A stretch of 64,000 nt of DNA from Nyssa sinensis (lineage: Eukaryota; Streptophyta; Magnoliopsida; Cornales; Nyssaceae): positions 8,211,577-8,275,576 of the forward strand of contig CM018035.1 of the NCBI GenBank assembly GCA_008638375.1, given 5' to 3'. Each line of letters opens with the position of its first letter. The first letter of the stretch is position 1. The notes beneath the pieces are model-generated. The model was not told the DNA's origin, did no database searches, and saw nothing but the letters and a program-made list of their open reading frames with translations. Below are positions 50,319 through 62,201 of this stretch, one piece after another. The translations under genes were made by a program, and so were the position numbers.

Positions 50319-50959
50319 CTTATTATTGTTATAATTAAGTAGGAGAACAAAGAAGGATATATCAAGACAGAAGAATCAGTAAATTCAAGTGAAGACAAAT
50401 GTAAAGGTTTGGTTCCGCATGCAGGAGTAACTATAACTGAATGATTTGAAATACAAAGGAAGAAGCTGAAGAAGTCATCGTTGGGCTCTATGTAAATGAG
50501 TTTGAATTAAATTAAGGAAAAAAACAAGAAGGAATCAGATGCTAATTAATACATCGATCAAGCCAAACAGTCCATAACATATGTTCGTCCATTGTACAAC
50601 TTGGACCACATTACAATCTCCAAGCGTCTAATTTTTATCTACAAAATAATGAATACTCCTTAACGAATAAATTTGGTCAAAAAAAATACCTGTAATCATG
50701 GTCGTAAGATGGTGAATTTGATCCGTCTCATTATTTCAGATCAATAGTGTGTCTTGTAATATTTTGAATTGTAATAAAACTTGAAACCTTTTTATTATTT
50801 CAAGAAGTCATCAACCACTTATTTTATATCGTTTACAATATGCAAATTTATATATACCAATATATACACACCAAATATAATGTCCCCCATCTTTTTGGGT
50901 TGCATGATTATTGTATGCTTCAAGACTGGTCATGAACTTCCATGTGCTCAGTACCTCAA

Positions 50960-50990
<31 letters not shown>

Positions 50991-52142
50991 GACAGTCTAT
51001 GATTAATCAGAATCATTAACTAAATCAATGTTTCGAATTATACAATAATTTCTTATGTAAGCCGGAGTAGTCCGCATGTTCATTTGCTGAGCAGTAAAGC
51101 TAAGTTCAGAAATAATGTCCAATTGAATGGTAACACGTGAGTAACTTCCCATCTCACTCACCAAGTATTCTTGACTAGAGTTGGTACATCACCTTATTAA
51201 TACGTTCTTCCAATAACATCTTACGCACATATCATGTTTCACTAAAAACAGTGAGCTATATTATACATGTCATAATATGACTGGATAAATATATTACAAC
51301 CTCACTATCCTGGTTCTATTCAAAAAAATTTCCTCACTCAAGTGTTGTTATGTTAATTTGGACATTAATTTTAGAGGCTGTTTGGGAAGGGGGTGAGAAC
51401 TAGTTTTATTATGTATTACTCTGGTATGAAAAAGTAGGACTACTCTTTTAAGCAAAGTAACATTCTGTTCAGCCAATAGCAGAGTATGAAAAATTAGGTC
51501 TTGATGGAACAAAAGATCATGAACGCACATGCCCAAGATCTCATTTGTGGACCAGAAGTAATTGCAAGTTTCAACTGCCTCTCTGACAATATTGCATCAA
51601 CATTAATTCAACACTTTCTAATTCTAATCTACACCCTAAAAACTAAGCATGCCGACACATTGAAATGGCTAAATACGGCAATGCTAGAAACATAAATTAT
51701 TAAAATTACACCATTTTTTCGTAGTTTTAAATTTTACTGTAATTTTGATAATATTAATTAATGCACGTGTTGACTCAATTTAACTATATATAAAAAGACG
51801 TGTTAGAGGATAAAATATTAAAATTACACTATATTTCTCTAACAACTTAAAATTTTAAATGAGTTCGTGGTTTAACAAACAACTCTTTCTAGATCTAATG
51901 CAACACGAACATGTAAAAAAGAATCGAACACATAAATTCTTTGAGTTTCAAGTAATACGAAAATTACTCTCCCAATAAGAGAATAACTCTCCTAATTCAA
52001 AATCTATATATTATTAATAAAATTGTTTTAATAAAAGTTTATTACACTATATTTATATAGCTTAAAGACAACTAATTCGAATATTTATATATGATCTTGA
52101 TCTGTCACAGGACATGCAAAATATTTATATAATAAGTTAATT

Positions 52143-52598
52143 GATAAATTATACTGACTTCTCCTGATATTTTTAACAATTACAGACCTCCCTAAGATTT
52201 CTGAAATGATACTACCAACACCTCCCCTCCAACCCAAACCTGTCTAAAAATAACAAAAGTGCTCTTTTTATTTTTTGTATTTTTTCAAATTTCATCAAAT
52301 TTTCTAACTTTTAAAAAAAATATTTCATTTTATATAAAGATAAATAACTTATAATTTTTTAGCCAAATAAGATTTTAATTAATATTTATTTGAAAATAAA
52401 AAAAATTTGTCAAAATTTTTTAAAATGAAAAAAAAAATTATGAAAAGAATAATTTTGTCATTTTGAAAAAAAATGACTAGAGGGAATGTATTTATAATTT
52501 GTTAATAAAAATTAGAGAGATCAATGTCAATTCAAAATTTTTAAAATTTTATTTTGTAATAATAAAAAATTTCAGAAAAAATTAATGTAATTTACCTT
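52143..52598. mobile_element. foldback MITE, copy c
   Basis: The left end gataaattatactgacttc pairs with aattaatgtaatttacc at the right. The centre shares attttaattaatatttattt with copy a and the layout of copy b. It has no coding potential. Confidence 0.65.
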
Positions 52599-53317
52599 AA
52601 AATTAATTAATCCCGTTGTACTTTTTTCAAGACTAAAAGAAAAGCATAAACAATGCTAAGTAATTTAGATTATTTTACATGATTTACAAACATGGAAATA
52701 GATACAACTTTGCATGTCTGAAATGGATGAATTAGTCTAACTATATATCGAGAAAAACACCCATCAAAAGGTATTCAAATTAGTGGGGGCCGGTTCAATT
52801 TTAGTCAAGGTTGCGACAATTGACATTTTAAATCCAACCATGTGGTAGACAAATACTGGAAATTGGATCACAACTATGACCGATTGATGATGATATGCCA
52901 TTGTCCGCAAAACATGCTCGACCATGTGCACCAACCATCATCAATTGGACCCATTATACTATGACTAGGAAAAAAATGTCCAATGGAAGGTTTCACCCAA
53001 TGCTAACACACTGAGATTTGAATATTTTTACAAAACTCACATTAATCTTAAATGAATACTAAAATTTGAACAAAAGTCTTACCATAGAACTTTCTTACTT
53101 GAGAAATTATTAAATGGTCCCATATCATTTAAACACGTCAATGGCCCCAACTAATTAGAAACTACCAAGTATACAAAAGTTACTTATGCTTAGATCAATT
53201 TTTTAAACGCAGTTAATGTGTTTTGTTTTGAACTTCTCAACTGCACTAAATGTATTTGTTTGGAACTATACTTATTATTGGACATAACTTTTTCATCAAG
53301 TACGGATTAGATTAAGT

Positions 53318-53947
53318 TGTTGATGCTGCACTTTTTGACTCGCAACACGTGAGGGCTCCGTGACCTGTAGAACACTCAGAAAGATTATCAGAGGACCACC
53401 GGATTGGCTCCGGCGGTAGCCGCTCCGATGCTTAAGTGAGTAAGGGAATTGAAAGACTGTATTGAAAGTCAAAGAATGAGCATGAATTTGATAGCGTACC
53501 TCTAGGGTTTAATATATAGGCCGAAGCTTTCCTAAGTTGATTAGGATTCGACGCCATGAATATAGGGATATGATCATCGGAGATTGCAGTTACCTTGTGG
53601 GCATTGAGTCGTAGATGGAGATAATCATAAATGGTAGTTTCCGTATTGGAGACTGCTTCCTTATCCTCTGCCCGGAATCCGCTAAGGCGGAGATAATCAT
53701 AAATGGTAGTTTCCGTATTGGAGACTGTTTCCCTATTCTTTGCTCGGAATCCGCTAAGGCGGTGACGAGATCTGAAGCTCTGGTCTGGACCCTGTGATCA
53801 GTTCTGGATATATTTGTTTGGTCACTTCCGACCTTATGTGATGATCTGGATGTCATTGGCTGAGCGAGAATCATGCTAGCTGAACATAAATCGGACTGTG
53901 GTCATACGTGTCAAGTGTTGATTGGCCTGTCTTTTTATGGTATATCA
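53318..53947 (-). repeat. 3' LTR of the Tat element
   Basis: On either strand the segment starts TG and ends CA (TGTTGATGC ... GGTATATCA on the plus strand). It is followed at 53952-53968 by a C-rich run, the polypurine tract of the minus strand. A 4-base gap between the tract and the chosen LTR edge leaves the boundary uncertain by a few bases. The second LTR, needed to confirm it, is outside the window. Confidence 0.6.
53617..53761. repeat. tandem duplication inside the LTR, period 72 bp
   Basis: ggagataatcataaatggta and the following ccgtattggagactg through ggaatccgctaaggc occur twice, starting at about 53618 and 53690, with few differences. Such a length difference could mark a subfamily. 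Confidence 0.9.
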
Positions 53948-53953
53948 GTTACT

Positions 53954-53966
53954 CCCCCCCCCCCCC
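53954..53966 (-). other. polypurine tract (G13) of the Tat element
   Basis: On the minus strand the run reads CTTG, then G's, then AG, just before the LTR. Such tracts prime plus-strand DNA synthesis. Confidence 0.55.
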
Positions 53967-54183
53967 AAGTCCTAGTTTGATGTAAGTAACTAGGGCTAAG
54001 AGAGTTATGTGTCTCGTTTTTTTCGCCTTCCAAGACAATTGTTGGGGCGCCATTTATTGCGTAGTCGGCGATTAAGTCTTTTCAAGGTCACAATTATACT
54101 GGGCGGACAGTTGGTTTTCTCGAGAGCATCATTGTTCTGAACCGTCATGGCGTTTGGGCTTGGTGGGTCCCTTCTGATACCGT

Positions 54184-54192
54184 GTTTATAAA
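54184..54192 (+). promoter_or_regulatory. TATA box for the antisense ORF of the Tat element
   Basis: GTTTATAAATACGG on the plus strand lies about 175 bp before the antisense ORF start and outside the LTR. The ORF therefore seems to have its own promoter. Confidence 0.5.
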
Positions 54193-54364
54193 TACGGGAT
54201 GAGATTTTTGAAATGACCTTTCCCTCGACATTTTTACTGTGCTAGAAGATTTCATCCGCCATTGTTGGTTCGTGCGACCTTGAAGAATACAGATCCCCTA
54301 AGTGAAAACAGGTTCGACTGATTTTTTCCCCTCTCTTGCTTCTTTCTTCTTGAGTTTGAGAATA

Positions 54365-56270
54365 ATGTCTGTTCCTTCGGAATCTCGAATTGTGAATGAG
54401 GGAGTAGGAGACCATTCTGAGATGGCTGGTCCGTCTGTTGTAGGAGATGTAGGTAACCCTGCTCTTGAAATTATTGAGGAGAGGCCTGTTGATCCTCCCC
54501 CTAGTCCAGGGGTTAGAATAGTTGATGCTTTCGAAGAGCCCCGAGACAGGGCCGGGGAGACCTCTGGTAGGTCTTCTCATAGAGAAGAGGGTGAGAGTGC
54601 CGTCACTCAAAGCCTCTTGGATGAATGGAGGGTGAAATTTGAATTTCCCCCAAATGTGACTTGCAGAGTTCCAGGACCCATGGACCGTCCCCAAGATGTT
54701 AAAGCCGGGGAGATTTGCGTTTTCCTTGCCTGGTTTGAAATGGGCTTAAGGCTTCCATTGCCGGATTTAGTCAGGCAATTCTTTTGCTGGTTCAAGCTCT
54801 GCCCTGCCGACCTGAATCTCAATAGCTGGCGGCATCTTCTAGGATTTATGGTGCTGGGACATCTGAACAAAGTGGACGTGTCTCTGGACTTGATCCGTAG
54901 CAATATGGATCTGAAGTTCAAGCAGGCAGAGGGCCTCTATTATATGTCCTTCGAGAAGGGGTTCCGACCCCTGTCTTCCGTTCCTACTTCCAACAAGACG
55001 TGGAAGAAGTGGTACTTCTTCGTTGGAGGAGGATGGGAGCATAAGGACTTCCAGGCCGGAGAGACCTCGTCGTTTCCTTGTGTTACGGGCCATAGGGGTG
55101 AGACTTATTCTCTTGGGTTTGCTTTAGCTTTGCTTATATCTTCAGAACTGACAAACTTGGTATTTTTCATTTCCTTTGTGCAGTCAAGAGTGCTCGGAAG
55201 AGGCCCAAGTTTACTAAGGCTCTGCAGGATCAGTACCGGGCTTTGCTTTCAACTTCTAACCGGGCTCATACTGTTATCGTCACTCCGGACCAAGTGATGG
55301 CCACCCGTAGCGCAGAGTTTAAGAGGAGGCTAGCCTCGAGGTGGGAAGTGCCGAAGCCTCAAGTGGTAGGGGAGTCTTCCTCCCCAGCTGAGCCTGATGC
55401 TCCTTTAGAAGTGAAGAGGAGGAGATTGATCTCTGGTTCCCCTGAGCCCTCCCCTGCCGAGGCTGAGGAAGCCGAGCCTGCCATTCCTGTATCGGCTGTT
55501 CCTCCTGGTCCGAGCAAGAGGTCTAGGAAGGGGAAAGCTCCTGCCGCACCTTCTGAGCCATTTGTTGAGCCGGATTATCAAATTGCCAAGAAGGCATTTG
55601 ATCAAATATGGGCTCAGGGCCCACATCGGTACAGAGGGGATAATCCCTCCAAATTGATGACTGAGATGATGACTCTCCAGATGAAGGTAACTTCTGAAGC
55701 CTTTCCTTGGCCTTTTGTTTGCTCATTTGTTTCACTCTAATTTATCTGTCTTGCTTTATACAGAGCATGCATAGTTTAGCTGCTCTGATGGTGACCCCCA
55801 TGGGCCTTGAGGAGGCCGAGAAGCTGAGGACGGAGGTGAACGAGATGAGACTGGAGCTCGGAACAGCCCGTTCCAAAATTCAGTCTGCTGAAGAGGGTCT
55901 GGAGAAAGCTACCACCAGCCTTAAGGTAGCAGAGTCTGAGAGGGATATATTTGCTCAGACGATTGAGAGGCTTGAGGCGGAGTTGGTTGGTCTCCGTAGT
56001 TCCATTGATCAGAGGGTTCAGGAGGCAGTTGGTCAAGCCAAAGCTGAGGCTGAGATGGAATTAAAAGAGGAAGTTGATCAGATGGGTGATGACCTGATCC
56101 TGTTCGGCTTTGAGAATTTCCGAACTAGATTCCAACTTCAGTTCCCGGACTTTGATGTGTCATCAATCGTTCCTCCTGAACCTATCTCATCTCGTCCTGA
56201 TCCGGATAAGACTGCTGGGGCTCGTGCCCTTAATTTGGAAGAGGACGCAGGCCCCTCTGGGAAATCTTGA
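54365..56270 (+). CDS. antisense ORF of the Tat retrotransposon, spliced, with transposase_28-like domain
   Basis: The start at 54365 gives MSVPSESRIVNEG. Predicted exons are 54365-55097, 55184-55686 and 55764-56270. The introns are GT-AG (GG/GTGAGA to GTGCAG; AAG/GTAACT to ATACAG) and the frame stays open across both junctions, giving 580 residues. The N-terminal part (WRVKFEFPPNVTCR to TWKKWYFFVGGGWEHKDF) resembles the 'putative plant transposon protein' family found as an opposite-strand gene in Tat elements. The middle is charged and Pro/Glu-rich with a basic KRSRKGKAP stretch, possibly nuclear targeting. The last exon is a long coiled coil (about EEAEKLRTEVNEMRLELG to MELKEEVDQ). The function of this family is unknown to me; the open, spliceable frame suggests selection in the element. 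Confidence 0.8.
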
Positions 56271-58081
56271 GGCTTTATAGGCTTTTGGTTCTTTTTTTTT
56301 TTTTGATGTAGTGAATATATTTTCCCTTTTGATCAATAAGATTGACTTTTCTTCAGATTCTGCTTGTATTTTTCCCTCTTGTGAATTTTGTTGCAAGTGT
56401 GGCTGCTCTGAACCCTTTGTATGTTAGGTCAAACAGTTGCTTTCTAATCTTCAATACTTGTCATTGAACAGTGAATATAGATCTGCCTTATTAAAATAAG
56501 ACGAGAAAGTAGATATAGCCAGATAGATAGAGCCTGACAGAGCGGGAGTGGATCTCTGTAGAGCCCTGAGATAGACTGCTCTGAATTAAGAGTCTGTGAG
56601 GTTAACTGAGCAGCTTGTGCTCGTTATTATGATGCTCGGTATGCTGAGTATTCGGGATTGGGATATATCCGATCTGTTTGGTCTTTGTTATATGTCTTGA
56701 CCCGTTATGAAATAGTTAAGACCAGTAGGTCTGAATCTTTGAATTGGGGGTCTATTTACTTTAGACTTTGTTCCCCTTTTTATCGATTTGGGAGCTTAAG
56801 TACTGGACTGCGGTCTCTGTCTTGAGAATTCTGTACTCTGTCTCTTGGTATATTGAAGAGGCTTATTTAATGCACCGCTTAGTCATTCGACCGTCGTTTG
56901 GGTTTTCGAGGCCACTCTCTTTTTCACCGTTGCGACGGTTCGGTTGGGTGGCTTTTGGACTTCAAGGGTCTATATATATGGAAACGGGGCATACGGTTGC
57001 GCTCAACCCTTTTGCTCCCTGATTTGTTTGTGAGAGAAACCTCATATGCTACCGGAGTTTCTCCCATTCGTCCGGAGATGATGGAAGATTCCTTGCCTGA
57101 GTTAGGAATAATGAGCCTGCGGCCGAGAGTTAACCTTCCTCTTTTTTCAGTCTCCAAGGAAGGATTGAAGGAGGCACAAGTCTTCTTGTTTCCTCTGGCA
57201 TCCGGTCGAGATTTCTCCGATTGGTGGTGGCCCCTCCCTGATTCAACCGAGGCCTGGAGTGTTGGTGATGAAGACGAAGGTGAATTGCCTCCCCTTCCTC
57301 ACACTCTGTCAGAGACCCTTGCTCCAAGTGGCTGGGGTGAAACAGACGGTGTGAAGAAGAAGATTGAAGGTGGGTTACCTTCTCCCCCATGTGACTTGGC
57401 AGAGACCCTTGCTCTATTCTTCTGAGGAGTCATGCCGATTACAAAGGTGGAGAATGAAAAAGTCTCTTGGGGCCCATGGCCCCCATCATCCATTGGTCAT
57501 GGGACCAGTGATAGTGATGATGAAATGGCCTGGGCACTACTTGATGCAGACTGGGGTTCAGGGTTTCTTCCTTTCAAATGGAGCCGATGAAGGCGGTTTT
57601 GGAAGTTTTGGATCCTGTGCCCCTTTATCATCCCAGGAGAAGAGCCATTATGTTGCCAAGCATAGCTTCTGTAATAGCTTCTGTAGTAGCTTCTGTAATA
57701 GCTTCTGTAACAGCTTCTGTAATAGCTTCTGTAATAGCTTCTGTAATAGTGTCTTTGTACTGATGTAAATCTTTTGAGTTATGAATAAAGTTGAATTTCT
57801 TCTTCCCAGATCTGATATTTTCTGTGAATATGCTCTTTTGAAGCTTAAGCGCCTTCTCATGCATTTCTGTTTGTTCTGAAATTAAATCAAAAAGCTTAGA
57901 AAAATGCCAGAGTCGACGTACTTTACCTTTGGTTGAAACCACAGTACTGGTCTGTTTGGCAGATAAGCCAAATAATATAAGTATCAGATCCGAGGTGTTC
58001 CGATCTAGGAAACTTTAGTTGATAGATGCTCGAAACTTCTGCCTTTGGATAGACTGGATCACAGAATCTGCTAATTGACGG
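56271..58081 (+). other. 3' region of the antisense ORF and internal non-coding DNA of the Tat element
   Basis: AATAAG at 56335 could serve in polyadenylation. A plus-strand frame at 56898-57425 (175 codons) contains a short self-similarity (cagagacccttgct at 57310 and 57401) but is not recognised. A 12-bp minisatellite lies at 57664-57747. Confidence 0.5.
57664..57747. repeat. 12-bp minisatellite, seven copies
   Basis: agcttctgtaat repeats seven times with single changes. Because 12 is a multiple of three, both strands remain open and give spurious frames (NSFC repeats on one strand, ITEA on the other). Confidence 0.95.
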
Positions 58082-58675
58082 TGGACCAGGCTCGGAAGGC
58101 CTGTGCATTAAAGTAGTCTAGGCTCGGTAGGCCTGCATATTTTATGAGCCGAATATTTAAGATCTGTATAGCATGGACTAGACTCTGAAGGTCTGTGCAC
58201 TGTAGATGGACCGAGTGGACACTCGTACATTATGGACCAGGCTCTATAGGCCTGTGCATTAATAGATGGACCAAGTCATAAGACTTGTGCATTAATAGAT
58301 GGACCAGGCTCTGAAGGCCTGTGCATTAATATATGGACCAAGTCATAAGACTCGTGCATTAATAGATGGACCAGGCTCTGAAGGCCTGTGCATTAATAGA
58401 TGGACCAAGTCATAAGACTTGTGCATTAATAGATGGACCAGGCTCTGAAGGCCTGTGCATTAATAGATGGACCAAGTCATAAGACTTGTGCATTAATAGA
58501 TGGACCAGGCTCTGAAGGCCTGTGCATTTATAGATGGACCAAGTCATAAGACTTGTGCATTAATAGATGGACCAGGCTCTGAAGGCCTGTGCATTAATAT
58601 ATGGACCAAGTCATAAGACTCGTGCATTAATAGATGGACCAGGCTCTGAAGGCCTGTGCATTAATAGATGGACCA
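58082..58675. repeat. minisatellite with a two-part 66-bp unit
   Basis: Half-units atggaccaggctctgaaggc and atggaccaagtcataagac, each followed by tgtgcattaatag, alternate about seven times from 58230 to 58675. Looser copies lie upstream from 58082. The array lies between the integrase stop and the antisense ORF. Long internal arrays of this sort are frequent in Tat elements. Confidence 0.92.
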
Positions 58676-58715
58676 TTTTAAGGAAGTAAAAGAAAAAAAA
58701 AAAAAAAAAAAATCT

Positions 58716-61700
58716 TCATTGATAATACTTCCGCAAGTGTTCTACGTTCCATGGCCTAGGAACAGGTTTCCCAGTCGTGTCTTCAAGCCAGTAAGTGGTA
58801 GGTCGAACGACCTTCGTTACTTTGCAGGGGCCTTTCCAATTTGGTGACAACTTTCCCATAGTGGGATCCTTGGTGTTCTGAAAGACTCTTCTTAAGACGA
58901 AGTCGCCAACTTGAAAGCTGACTGTCTTGAGTCCTATCCTGGATTTATTGACCATTCTTTGTTGGTAGGCTTCCATCCTGATGCTGGCCTGATCCCTTCT
59001 CTCTTCGAGCAAATCCAAGTTCTCCATCAGCTGCTGATCATTGGATTCTTGCTCAAAGGCCTCAGTCCTCAGAGTTGGCATACCGATTTCAACCGGAATT
59101 ACTGCTTCTGTCCCATAGGCTAATGAGAAGGGTGTTTCAGAGGTGGGAGTTCTTCTGGTTGTATGGTAGGCCCAAAGGACTCCTGGGAGCTCTTCTGCCC
59201 ACTTCCCTTTGGCTTGTTCCAACCTTTTCTTTAACCCATCAAGGATTGTTCGGTTGGTGACCTCTGCCTGCCCATTTGCTTGTGGATGGCCTGGAGAGGC
59301 AAAGTGCTGCCTGATGTTGAGATTTTCGCAGAATGCCTTGAAGCCTTTACCAGTAAATTGTGTCCCATTATCCGAGATAATTACACGTGGTATGCCAAAC
59401 CTGCAGACAATATTCTTCCAGGTGAAGCTTTCGACTTCCTTTTCTGTAATATGCGTTAAAGGTTCGGCTTCGGCCCATTTAGAGAAGTAGTCGATAGCCA
59501 CCAGGAGGTACTTCCTGTTTGGAGGTGCTCGTGGTAACGGGCCCACAATGTCCATTCCCCATTGAGCAAAGGGCCAGGGGCTAGGAATCGGGATGAGCTC
59601 GTGCTGAGGCTGGTGTTGGTACGAGGCGAATCTCTGACATTTGTCACACTTCCGAACATATTCTTTAGCCTGTTTCAGCATGCCGGGCCAGTAGTAGCCC
59701 TGTGATAGAGCTCGGTGGGCTATAGTTCTGCCCCCATTGTGATTCCCGCAAATTCCCTCGTGAATTTCAGCCAAAACATATTGTGACTCGTCTGGAGCCA
59801 AACATTTTAACAGAGGTTGAGAATATGACCTCCTGTAAAGTTTGTTGTTCAAGATCAGGTACCGAGCCGCTCTGATTCGGATTCTCCTGGCTTTGTTTTT
59901 ATCCTCTGGGAGGAGCCCGGATCTTAGATACTGGAGGATTGGGGTCATCCAGCTCTGGGACTGTTCATCAACTTGAGCAACTGATGCTCCCTCAATGCTG
60001 GATCCTGGCTGAAAAGAGATTTTAACGGTGGAGTCTGTTTCAGACTTGAGGCGGGAGGCCATGTTAGCCAGAGCATCTGCTCTGCAGTTCTGATTTCTCT
60101 CAATCTTCTGGATAGTGAAAGTCTGGAAAGAATGCTTTAAATGGTTCACCAGTTCGGAGTACAGAAGCATCCTGTCATCCTTAATGGCAAACTCTCCCAA
60201 AACTTGGCTTACTACCAGTTGGGAGTCGGAGAAGACATCGAGGTTCTGAGCCTCGCATTCCAGGGCAAGCTTCATCCCTAAGATTAGGGCCTCATATTCA
60301 GCTTCATTATTAGAAGCTTTAAATCCCAAGCTGACTGCTTTTTCCGATGTAAGTCCATCAGGGGACTGTAGTACCAGTCCTACCCCTGATCCTTGATCGG
60401 TTGACGATCCATCAATATACAGCAGCCAGGTTCCTGTAGTTTCGGCGATTTGTGCTTCGTTCTGCAGTGCCGGGGTGAACTCGGCTACAAAGTCGGCTAA
60501 GGCCTGCCCTTTGATGGAGTTTCGGGGTACATATGCTATGTCAAACTCCCCTAGCTCCACAGACCACTTGACCAATCTTCCCGATACCTCGGGTTTCCTC
60601 AGTATTGACTTTAGAGGATAAGCAGTTGGAATCTCAATTGGATGGGCCTGGAAGTAAGGTCGAAGCTTTCGGGCTGATACGACCAAGGCATAGGCCAGCT
60701 TCTCTACTTCTGGGTATCTTTTTTTCGTGTCGAGTAGTGCCCTACTGACGTAGAATATAGGCCTCTGTACTCCTTTGTCCTGTCTGATTAGTGCGGAACT
60801 GACCGCGTTCTCAGAGACTGCTAGGTACAGGAGCAGCTTTTCTCCTTGTACAGGTTTTGACAGGAGCTCTGGAGAGGCTAAGTACTCCTTTAGTTCTTGG
60901 AAGGAATGCTCGCATTCTTCTGTCCATTGCAAAGCCTTGCCGCCCTTTAGAGCTTTGAAGAAAGGTAGGCAGCGATCGGTGGACTTGGATATAAATCTGC
61001 TCAATGCGGCGACTCTGCCGTTCAGTGCCTGAATCTCCTTTCTGGTCTTTGGCGACTTCAGTCCAATCAGGGCTTGGATCTGAGTGGGATCTGCTTCGAT
61101 ACCTCTTTGAGAGACGATGTACCCCAAGAATTTTCCCTTCGTAACTCCGAAGGTACATTTCGAGGGGTTGAGCTTCATCTTGTGCTGTCTGAGGATATCA
61201 AAGGTCTGGGCTAAATGCTGGAGGTGGCTGTCTTTCTGGAGGCTCTTTACCAGCATGTCGTCGATGTATACCTCCATGGTGCTGCCAAGCAGTGGGCTGA
61301 ACATCTTGTTCACCAACCGTTGGTAAGTGGCTCCAGCATTCTTTAAACCGAAAGGCATCACTCTGTAGCAATAGAGTCCTCTTTCGGTTATGAAGGCGGT
61401 CTTTTCCTGATCTGGAGGGTACATCTGGATCTAGTTGTATCCAGAGTAGGCGTCCATGAAACTCATAAGCTCATGCCCTGCAGTGGCGTCAACCAGTTGA
61501 TCTATTCTCGGTAGTGGGAAGCTGTCCTTGGGACATGCTTTGTTAAGGTCTGTATAGTCAACACAGACTCTCCACTTGCCGTTCTTCTTCTTGACGAGCA
61601 CAGTGTTGGCTAACCACTCGGGATAGAAAACTTCCCGTATCATCCTGGCGTCCAGCAGCCTCTGGACTTCTTCCTTTATAACCCGATGCCGTTCGGGAGC

Positions 61701-62201
61701 GATCGGTCTTCTCTTCTGTCTGACCGGGGGGTGGTCTGGATCTACCATTAGTTTGTGAGTTATCAGATTAGGATCTATTCCCTCCATGTCCCTAGTCTCC
61801 CAAGCAAAGATAGAGAGGTTGTTCTTCAGAAACCTGACTATCTTTTCCTGCTCGGCGGGCGTAAGGTCTGGGCCGATGTACAAATAACGCCCCTCTGCTC
61901 CTGAACTGACCAGTATCTTGATGGGCTCGCCAACAGGCTTGGCTCGACTATCACGCCCCCTTGGGCTCAGGGGCTCTTCAACGCCGGATGGGCAATCTTC
62001 CACCTCGGGAGTGTGAGTGAAAACCGGATCTGCACAGTCCCGAGTGTACTGTAATTGCTATTTTGGGGCTGTCTCCTTGAGGGCAATAGCGTGACATTCT
62101 CGTGAGGTTGGCTGACATCCTCGGACCGAGTGCACGCTTTGATTGTGGACGTACTTCAGACACTGATGAAAGGTCGAAGTGACCGCCCCTATCTGGTGTA
62201 A
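58716..62201 (-). pseudogene. pol: Tat pol: RT, two RNase H domains, integrase
   Basis: The frame 62003-61431 holds the N-terminal RT (DLNKACPKDSFPLPRIDQLVDATAGHELMSFMDAYSGYN). It then meets a TAG at 61433-61431, where a Gln is expected, and continues in frame for 902 codons (61424-58716). In that frame: RT YIDD at about 53-56; the original RNase H at about 195-315; an archaeal-type second RNase H at about 331-460 with Asp339, Glu376, Asp400 and Asp450; integrase zinc finger with H555, H562, C593 and C596; and core D625, D685, E721, a DD35E spacing. Upstream, a TAG near 62056 interrupts the link to the protease. All enzyme motifs look intact apart from the stops, so the copy is recent. Confidence 0.9.

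Larger units (their letters stand above)
49904..53317. other. intergenic between pectate lyase and the Tat retrotransposon
   Basis: It holds the pectate lyase 3' region, a compound CT/TA microsatellite (50273-50318) and a foldback MITE (52143-52598). Small open frames at 50781-51002 and 51348-51695 have no recognisable motif. Confidence 0.55.

Noticed and set aside
54242..54921. Minus-strand frames of 150 and 104 codons under the antisense ORF
   Set aside because: The plus-strand frame here is longer, spliceable and has the recognised domain; the minus frames show no motif.
57628..57942. Minus-strand frame with ITEA repeats (and its plus-strand NSFC counterpart)
   Set aside because: Produced by a 12-bp minisatellite that stays open on both strands.
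58082..58675. Regularly spaced repeats resembling a CRISPR array
   Set aside because: Units are contiguous with no unique spacers, lie inside a plant retrotransposon, and CRISPR is not expected in a plant genome.
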